A stretch of 8,001 bases of DNA from an uncultured Coriobacteriaceae bacterium (GTDB taxonomy: Bacteria; Actinomycetota; Coriobacteriia; Coriobacteriales; QAMH01): NCBI GenBank assembly GCA_902783175.1, contig CACZQA010000250.1, positions 1-8,001 of the forward strand, in the 5' to 3' direction. Below the pieces are notes generated by a model that had not been told where the DNA came from, searched no databases, and worked only from the letters and a program-made list of their open reading frames with translations. The position numbers and the translations under genes are program-made. Shown here one piece after another: positions 1 to 5,300 of this stretch; within the stretch, counting starts at the first letter, position 1; each line of letters opens with the position of its first letter.

Positions 1-159
1 CTCGCGAGCTACCCCATCTGGTGCGCCGATTACGTCGACAAGCCCCAGACGCCCTACGCGTTCAAGTTCTGGCAGTACAGCTACAAGACCGCCGTGCCGG
101 GCGTGACCGGCACCTGCGACGTCAATGTGATGATGATTCCCAAGGAGGGCCAGTCATGA
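1..159 (+). CDS. GH25-type muramidase (lysozyme), C-terminal end only
   Basis: The window opens inside this gene, and only the last 52 codons plus TGA are present. The visible residues include YPIWCADY near the left edge, FWQYS at residues 23-27 and the terminal block GVTGTCDVNVM. In glycoside hydrolase family 25, the last strands of the barrel carry a WQYS segment followed by a G-x-x-G-x-x-D-x-N block, and this end fits that pattern. Members hydrolyse the N-acetylmuramic acid to N-acetylglucosamine bond of peptidoglycan and usually act outside the cytoplasm, in wall remodelling or lysis. The N-terminal part, any signal peptide and the catalytic acids lie outside the window, so activity and location cannot be judged. 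The gene ends in an ATGA overlap with the downstream adenine deaminase, so the two are likely co-transcribed. The family call rests on a short segment. Confidence 0.75.
   Translation, partial: LASYPIWCADYVDKPQTPYAFKFWQYSYKTAVPGVTGTCDVNVMMIPKEGQS
142..148 (+). promoter_or_regulatory. Shine-Dalgarno site of ade, inside the muramidase gene
   Basis: AAGGAGG lies seven bases before the ATG at 156, a near-perfect anti-16S match at good spacing. It decides the ade start: the reading frame stays open further left to an ATG at 21, but that codon lies well inside the muramidase gene and has no comparable site. Confidence 0.85.
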
Positions 160-1964
160 TCAACCGTTTCTGCACGTCGGCGCTGTGGGAGTGCAACAAG
201 ACGCTTATCGCGGTGGCGCAAGGCAACCTGCCCGCTGACCTCGTCGTCAGGCACGCGCGCCTCATCTCGACGCCGACGCGCGAAGTCGTCGATGACGTGG
301 ACATCGCGATCGCATGCGGACGGATTGCCTACGTGGGGCTTGACGGAAACACCGCCGAGCACTGCGTGGGAACAGGAACGCAGGTCATCGACGCGCGGGG
401 ACGCTATGCGGCCCCCGGCTTCATCGACAGCCACATCCACCTCGAGTCGAGCATGCTCACTCCCTCCGAGTTCGCGCGCTCGGTGCTGCCGCACGGCACG
501 AGCGCCGTCATGTGGGACCCGCACGAGATAGCCAACGTGGCCGGGCTTGCAGCAGTGCGCGAAATGGCGCGCGACGCGCAGCGCACCCCGCTCAAGACCT
601 TCATCACCACGCCGAGCTGCGTGCCCAGCGTGAAGGGCTACGAGGACGCCGGGGCCGTCGTGGACGCGGGCGACATCGCCGCCAGCATGAGCTGGGAGAG
701 CACGGCGGGGCTGGGCGAGATGATGAACTTCGGGGGTGTGCTGCGCGGCGACGACGAGGTGCTCGCCGAGGTCAACGCCACCTTGCGCGCCGGCCTCGAG
801 GTGACCGGGCACTATCCGGCGCCCGACATCGACCGCGGCCTCAACGCCTACATCGCCGCAGGCATCACGGCCGACCACGAGTCTGCGACGCCGGACGACG
901 TGGTCGCGCGCATGCGGCTCGGCTGCTACGCGCAGTTGCGCCAGGGCTCTGCCGAGCAGGACCTTCCGGCGCTCGCGGAGGCCATCGCGGGCGGGACGGT
1001 GGACCCGCGTTTCGCGACGCTTTCCTCGGACGACCGCGATGCCCAGACGCTTGCCGCGGCGGGGCACGTGGACGCCATCTTGCGCCTGGCGGTCGCCTGC
1101 GGGATCGACCCGCTCGTCGCCGTGCAAATGGCCACGATCAACGCGGCGACCTGCTTCCACCTGGAACACGAGATGGGCTCGATCGCCCCGGGCAAATGCG
1201 CCGACCTCGTGCTGTTCGGCTCGCTCGAGGACTTCGACGTCAGCCTGACCGTGGTCGACGGGGCGGTCGCCGCGCAGGACGGGACCCCGTGCTTCGAGGT
1301 GGAACCGTATCAGTGGCCGAGCTACGTCTCCAACACGATGAACGTCGGGAAGAGCTTTGCCGCGGAGGACTTCCGCATCACGACGGAGCATGCTGACGGG
1401 CCCGTGCAGGTGCGCGTCATCGCGGCGCAGGAGGGGACTATCCTCACGGAGCAGCGCGAGGCAACGCTTCAGGCGCGCTCCGGCGAGCTGCTGGTCGACG
1501 GGGCACAAGACGTCCTCAAACTGTGTGTGTTCGAGCGGCATCACGCGAGCGGCATGCGGGGCGCCGGGTTCGTGAGCGGCTTCCACGTGCACGGGGCGCT
1601 CGCGCAGACGGTCGCGCACGATGCCCACAACCTGCTCGTGGCCGGCGACAACGACGAGGATATGGCGCTGGCGGCAAACACGCTCGTCTCCTGTGGCGGC
1701 GGGATTGTCGCGGTGGAAGACGGCGAGGTGCTCGCGCTGCTCGAGCTGCCGATCTGCGGGCTTTTGTCCCCGATGCGCGACGAGGACGTGGTGCAATGCA
1801 TCGCCGAGCTCGATTGTGCCTGGCGCAAGATGGGGTGCACGATGCCGAGCGCGTTCATGACCATGGCGTTCATGTCGCTGCCGGTCATCCCCAAGCTCCG
1901 CGTGACCAACCGCGGCCTGTTCGACGTCGACTCCTTCGCGTTCGTCTCCCCCGAGCTCCCCTAA
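156..1964 (+). CDS. ade: Adenine deaminase (EC 3.5.4.2)
   Basis: This predicted 602-residue protein converts adenine to hypoxanthine and ammonia in purine salvage, in the cytoplasm. It belongs to the metal-dependent amidohydrolase family Ade/AdeC, whose members are about 570-600 residues. Family blocks appear in order: PGFIDSHIHLESSM with the metal-type H93-x-H95; DPHEIANV at 121-128; E188 in GLGEMM; H219 in TGHYP; H241 in ADHES; a GSA segment at 264-266; SSDDR with D292/D293; and MATINAAT followed by GSIAPGKCADLVL. The C-terminal domain has AHDAHNLLVAGDNDEDM (487-503), LPICGLLSP (531-539) and LPVIPKLRVTNRGLFDV (575-591). All expected metal-ligand positions are filled, so it should be active. 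The ATG at 156 is chosen for its strong ribosome site and because it overlaps the muramidase stop (ATGA), which suggests translational coupling. The gene ends at TAA just two bases before a tandem repeat begins. Confidence 0.95.
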   Translation: MINRFCTSALWECNKTLIAVAQGNLPADLVVRHARLISTPTREVVDDVDIAIACGRIAYVGLDGNTAEHCVGTGTQVIDARGRYAAPGFIDSHIHLESSMLTPSEFARSVLPHGTSAVMWDPHEIANVAGLAAVREMARDAQRTPLKTFITTPSCVPSVKGYEDAGAVVDAGDIAASMSWESTAGLGEMMNFGGVLRGDDEVLAEVNATLRAGLEVTGHYPAPDIDRGLNAYIAAGITADHESATPDDVVARMRLGCYAQLRQGSAEQDLPALAEAIAGGTVDPRFATLSSDDRDAQTLAAAGHVDAILRLAVACGIDPLVAVQMATINAATCFHLEHEMGSIAPGKCADLVLFGSLEDFDVSLTVVDGAVAAQDGTPCFEVEPYQWPSYVSNTMNVGKSFAAEDFRITTEHADGPVQVRVIAAQEGTILTEQREATLQARSGELLVDGAQDVLKLCVFERHHASGMRGAGFVSGFHVHGALAQTVAHDAHNLLVAGDNDEDMALAANTLVSCGGGIVAVEDGEVLALLELPICGLLSPMRDEDVVQCIAELDCAWRKMGCTMPSAFMTMAFMSLPVIPKLRVTNRGLFDVDSFAFVSPELP

Positions 1965-1966
1965 CA

Positions 1967-2030
1967 TGGCACGAGGGGCCGTGGGTATCGGTTCACTTTG
2001 GCACGAGGGGCCGTGGGTATCGGTTCATTT
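1967..2030 (+). repeat. Two tandem 32-base repeat units (R1, R2)
   Basis: Units 1967-1998 and 1999-2030 are identical except for one base (C at 1996 versus T at 2028). Each carries the core CGAGGGGCCGTGGGTA followed by TCGGTTCA. The array starts two bases after the ade stop codon. The two units abut with no spacer, so this is not a CRISPR layout. A diverged third copy of the core lies at 2133-2148 in the same orientation. Function is unknown; position and structure suggest an intergenic repeat family. Confidence 0.9.
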
Positions 2031-2034
2031 TCCT

Positions 2035-2092
2035 CGTGACAGACCGGTGAGCTCCTGGCCAAATATGGCCAATGCCTCGCCAGTCTGTCACG
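2035..2092. repeat. Symmetric 58-base hairpin from inverted and direct copies of a second repeat unit
   Basis: The arms are centred on 2063/2064. CGTGACAGAC (2035-2044) pairs perfectly with GTCTGTCACG (2083-2092). After a 1x1 mismatch, 2046-2051 pairs with 2076-2081 with one G-U. A 4x4 internal loop follows, and TGGCCA (2056-2061) pairs with TGGCCA (2066-2071) around a 4-base loop. The right arm is one copy of a ~27-base unit that recurs at 2097-2123. The left arm is an inverted, diverged copy (21 of 27 positions match). No T-run follows on either strand, so it is not a standard intrinsic terminator, although it could end or stabilise the ade transcript. Confidence 0.8.
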
Positions 2093-2120
2093 CATGTGGC
2101 CAATGCCTCGCCGGTATGTC
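2066..2120 (+). repeat. Direct repeat of 16-25 bases with 31-base period
   Basis: TGGCCAATGCCTCGCC occurs exactly at 2066-2081 and 2097-2112. Similarity continues to the right for eight more bases with two differences (AGTCTGTC versus GGTATGTC). The first copy also forms the right arm of the 58-base hairpin; the second has no inverted partner nearby. Together with the inverted copy at 2035-2061 this gives three related units between the second and third copies of the CGAGGGGCCGTGGGTA repeat. Confidence 0.85.
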
Positions 2121-2132
2121 CAGCGCGTGAAC

Positions 2133-2165
2133 CGAGGGGCCGTGGGTACCGTGTCGTTCTCCTTT
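2133..2165 (+). repeat. Third, diverged copy of the CGAGGGGCCGTGGGTA repeat (R3)
   Basis: The 16-base core at 2133-2148 is identical to that in R1 and R2. The next bases (CCGTGTCGTTCTCCTTT) resemble the R2 tail loosely, including a pyrimidine-rich TCCT segment. The bases TGAACCGA at 2128-2135, overlapping the left end, are the exact inverse complement of TCGGTTCA at 2020-2027 at the end of R2. The hairpin-repeat block is thus enclosed by a short inverted pair as well as by direct repeats. Confidence 0.75.
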
Positions 2166-2179
2166 CTCGAGTGGGAGAA
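2157..2179 (+). other. Small hairpin in the leader upstream of the GGDEF/EAL gene
   Basis: TTCTCC (2157-2162) can pair with GGAGAA (2174-2179) around an 11-base loop that contains the palindrome CTCGAG. The stem is only six base pairs and no T-run follows. It may be chance or part of the repeat element's right end. Confidence 0.3.
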
Positions 2180-2188
2180 GTATCCCCA

Positions 2189-2217
2189 TTGAGCGAATAA
2201 TGCGTGGTGTTTTCTAT
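2189..2217 (+). promoter_or_regulatory. Weak candidate promoter for the GGDEF/EAL gene
   Basis: TTGAGC at 2189-2194 and TTCTAT at 2212-2217 are separated by 17 bases and match the -35 and -10 consensus at about 4 of 6 and 3 of 6 positions. They lie in the only clearly AT-richer stretch of the window (about 2180-2250), about 100 bases before the TTG start, leaving a leader of roughly 95 bases. The match is poor and other placements are possible. Confidence 0.25.
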
Positions 2218-2250
2218 CGCGTTGTAGGACAATACAGCAATCGCTTATTG

Positions 2251-2262
2251 CCCCCGAGGGGG
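2251..2262 (+). other. Short C5/G5 inverted repeat in the leader
   Basis: CCCCCGAGGGGG can form a compact four-pair stem with a CGAG loop. It lies about 55 bases before the start codon of the GGDEF/EAL gene. No riboswitch core is recognisable around it, and regulatory function is unproven. Confidence 0.3.
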
Positions 2263-2307
2263 AGCGGGCGCTACCAGAACGCTGACCTGATCTCGTCGAG
2301 GAACATC

Positions 2308-2313
2308 GGGGGA
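2308..2313 (+). promoter_or_regulatory. G-rich ribosome binding site that supports a TTG start
   Basis: GGGGGA ends five bases before the TTG at 2319. An in-frame TGA at 2283-2285 closes the frame to the left, and no ATG or GTG lies between it and the TTG, so TTG is the first usable start. The first in-frame ATG is codon 26, just before the first membrane helix, and has no obvious ribosome site. Confidence 0.6.
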
Positions 2314-2318
2314 ACGTC

Positions 2319-5300
2319 TTGAGCGGATTGCCTGAAAAATTTGGTATCACGCACTTGGACGATGCCGTGCTCAAGAGCATCTGCGGCACGAACATGCGCT
2401 TCGCGCGCGTCGTGAGCGTGCTCGGCCTTCTCGTCGCCGCATACGTGGTCGTCTACGACTTCGTCATCGCCGGCGGCGGGCTCACCCTCTCGCAGCCGGA
2501 GCTCGAGGTCTTGTTGCGCTGCACCATGGTGCTCGTGCTCCTCGCCGCCTCGGCAATCGTCTTTATCACCGCGCAGCGCTTCTTGCGCGGCTCGGGGACA
2601 AGCGCGCATACCGCGCAGCTCGTGCTGATCGCCTACGTCGTCCTCGCCGTCAGCGATGCGGTGCTGCTGTTCGTCATCGACTATCCCGTCCGCAACCAGG
2701 TGCTTGTCTTCGTCGTCGCCGAACTCGTCTGCACCTCGGTGTTCATCATCAGCCCCGCGATCGGCATTCCGCTGCTTGTCGTCGGCTTCACCGCCGTCTT
2801 CAATGTGCTTGCCCCCGTGGGCGGGCATTTGCCCATCCCCCTTGCGGGGCGGGCGCTGTTCGTGCTCATGCTTTGCGCCATGGCGTTCATGCGCTACAAC
2901 GCGGCGGTGGAAGAGGCGGCCAAGCAGGAACGTGCCCGCTCCATCTCGATGGTCGACGAGCTCACGGGCATCATGAACCGGATGTTTTTGCGCTCGGACT
3001 TCGAGCACCACATCGGCAAGCCGCTCGTGGTCATGATGTGCGACCTCGACGACTTCAAGCATTTCAACGACGCCTACGGCCATGTCACCGGCGACAGGAT
3101 CATCAGAAGCTATGCGGAGGCACTGCGCGGCGAGTTTGGGCGCCAGCAGTCGTACCGCTATGGGGGTGACGAGTTTCTCGTCATCACCTCAGAGCCGCTC
3201 GACGTCTTCGAGGAAAAGCTCGCCCGTCTGCGCGAGAAGACGGGCTCGATCGACGTGGCGGAGTTCGAGCGGGCCATCACCATGAGCTGCGGCTACTGCA
3301 CGGGCACGCCGCGCGACAACCAGCAGCTGCGCAACATGATCGAGATCGCCGACCGCGAGCTCTACGTGGCGAAGCGCTCTGGGAAGAACTGCGTCGAGCA
3401 TGTCGCGTACGACGAGCGCCTGCTCGAGGTCGGGTTCGTTGCGGGCGGTGTGAACCCGTACCGCGAAGGCGACCTCGACCCGCTCACCGGCCTGATCAAC
3501 ATGGCGTGCTTCAGGGGGCGCGCCGCGAAGATCCTCGTCAACCGCAAGGCGCGCGAGCGGGGGCTTGCCTACGTCTATTTCAACCTGGCCAACTTCAAGT
3601 CGTTCAACAACTCCCACGGCTTCGACGCGGGCGACCAGCTCCTCCGGCGCACCGCGCATGCGCTGAACGTCGCGTTTCCGGGATACCTCGTCTCGCGCTT
3701 TTCCGAGGACAAGTTCTCGGTCCTGTGCCTGGCCGACGATCTGGAAGAGCGCGTGTCCCGCGCGCAGCAGGTTGTGCGCGACTACCAGCGTGGCACCTCG
3801 GTCGAGCTCAGGGCGGGCATCTACCTGGTCGACGACGGGAAGGTCGACATCGACCAGGCACACGACCGCGCGCGCATTGCCTGCGACAGCATACGCGGGC
3901 GCTACGACGTCTTCTTCCGCTACTTCGACGAAGAGCTCAGCTTCAAGCACGACCGGGAGCAGTTCATCATCTCCAACCTCGACTCCGCGCTCGCGCGGGG
4001 CGACATCCGCGTCTACTTCCAGCCCATCGTGCGCACCATCACCGGCGCCATCTACGGCTTCGAGGCGCTCACGCGCTGGATCGACCCCGAGCTCGGCCTC
4101 ATCTCGCCTGGCGATTTCGTGCCCATACTCGAGCGGGCACGCCTCACGCACCGCCTGGATCAGTACGTACTCGAGTGCGTCTGCCGGCAGATGCGCGCGC
4201 TGCACGACAGCGGCGCGCCGTGGATCAACGTGTCCGTCAACCTCTCGCGCCTCGACTTCTCGGCACTCGACATTCCCCGGCTCGTCCGCGAGGTGACCGA
4301 CCGCTACCGCGTGCCTCGCCGCGCGCTCAACATCGAGGTCACCGAAAGCGCGTTCACAGATGCCGAGCAGCGCCTCTACGCCTCGGTCGCGTCGCTTCGC
4401 TCGATGGGCTATTCCGTGTGGATGGACGATTTCGGCAGCGGGTACTCGTCGCTCGGCAACTTGAAGGAGCACAAGTTCGACCTCATCAAGATCGACATGG
4501 GCTTTCTGCGCGACTTCGACCCGGGGGCGCGCTCCAACGAGGTGCTGGCGTCCGTCATCGACATGATCAAGCGCATGGGCACCGGCTCGCTCATCGAGGG
4601 CGTCGAGACCCAGGAGCAGCTCGACTTCGTGAGCGCGGTGGGCTGCGAGTTCATCCAGGGCTACCTGTTCGGCAAGCCGCGCCCGCTCGAGTGGTATGTG
4701 GCGCATCTCGACGAGTACCAGGTCGAGCGCATCGAGTCGCGCGGGTACTACGACAGCATCAGCAGGGTCAACCCCGTGAGCCCGGTGCCGTTCGACTACG
4801 ACGGCATCGCGGGCAAGGCCGAGAAGGGCATGGTAAGCAGCATCGCGCTCGCCGTCGTCGAGCTTCGCGGCAACGCTGTCAGCTACCTGTGGGCCAACCG
4901 CGCCTACGAGGAGGCGCTGGCATCGGCGGGGCACGCCTCGCTCGAGCAGTCCGCCCGCTGGGTCAACGAGAAGCGCGGCGACATCAGGCGCTTCCTCGCG
5001 CATACGGCGACGGCAGGAGAGCTGCGCACACTCGACTTCATGGGCGGCGGCCAGCATTTCCTGCTGCGCGGCAAGGCGCTGTCTGCGGGCGCGGGCTCTG
5101 CGGCCGTGCTGGTGAGCCTTACGGGCATCGTCGAGGCGGGCGAGCACGAGAGCGTCGGCTACGACACCGTCGCCGAGTACCTGCTCTCGACCTTCTCGCG
5201 CGTCGACCTCATCGACCTGCGCACGCGCGAGATCAGAAACGTCTACCTCGGGCGCACGCTCGTGGGCAGCCGCGAGTACCTGGAGACGACCGAGGACGAG

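Noticed and set aside
21..155. Upstream extension of ade to an ATG at 21
   Set aside because: It would overlap the muramidase end by some 135 bases, and the added residues are Arg-rich and unlike the family. The ATG at 156 has a strong ribosome site.
81..1967. A 628-codon minus-strand open frame opposite ade
   Set aside because: It is an antisense shadow of a well-supported enzyme gene, with biased composition and no family motif.
1967..2148. CRISPR array
   Set aside because: The 32-base units abut directly without unique spacers, there are only two close copies plus one diverged, and no cas gene is present.
2180..2318. c-di-GMP riboswitch controlling the GGDEF/EAL gene
   Set aside because: The position is right, but I could not align the conserved cores of GEMM-I or GEMM-II to the sequence.
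1961..2395. A 144-codon minus-strand frame spanning the intergenic repeats
   Set aside because: It starts inside the GGDEF/EAL gene on the opposite strand, shows no recognisable domain and is made largely of translated repeats. The repeat peptides are discussed separately.
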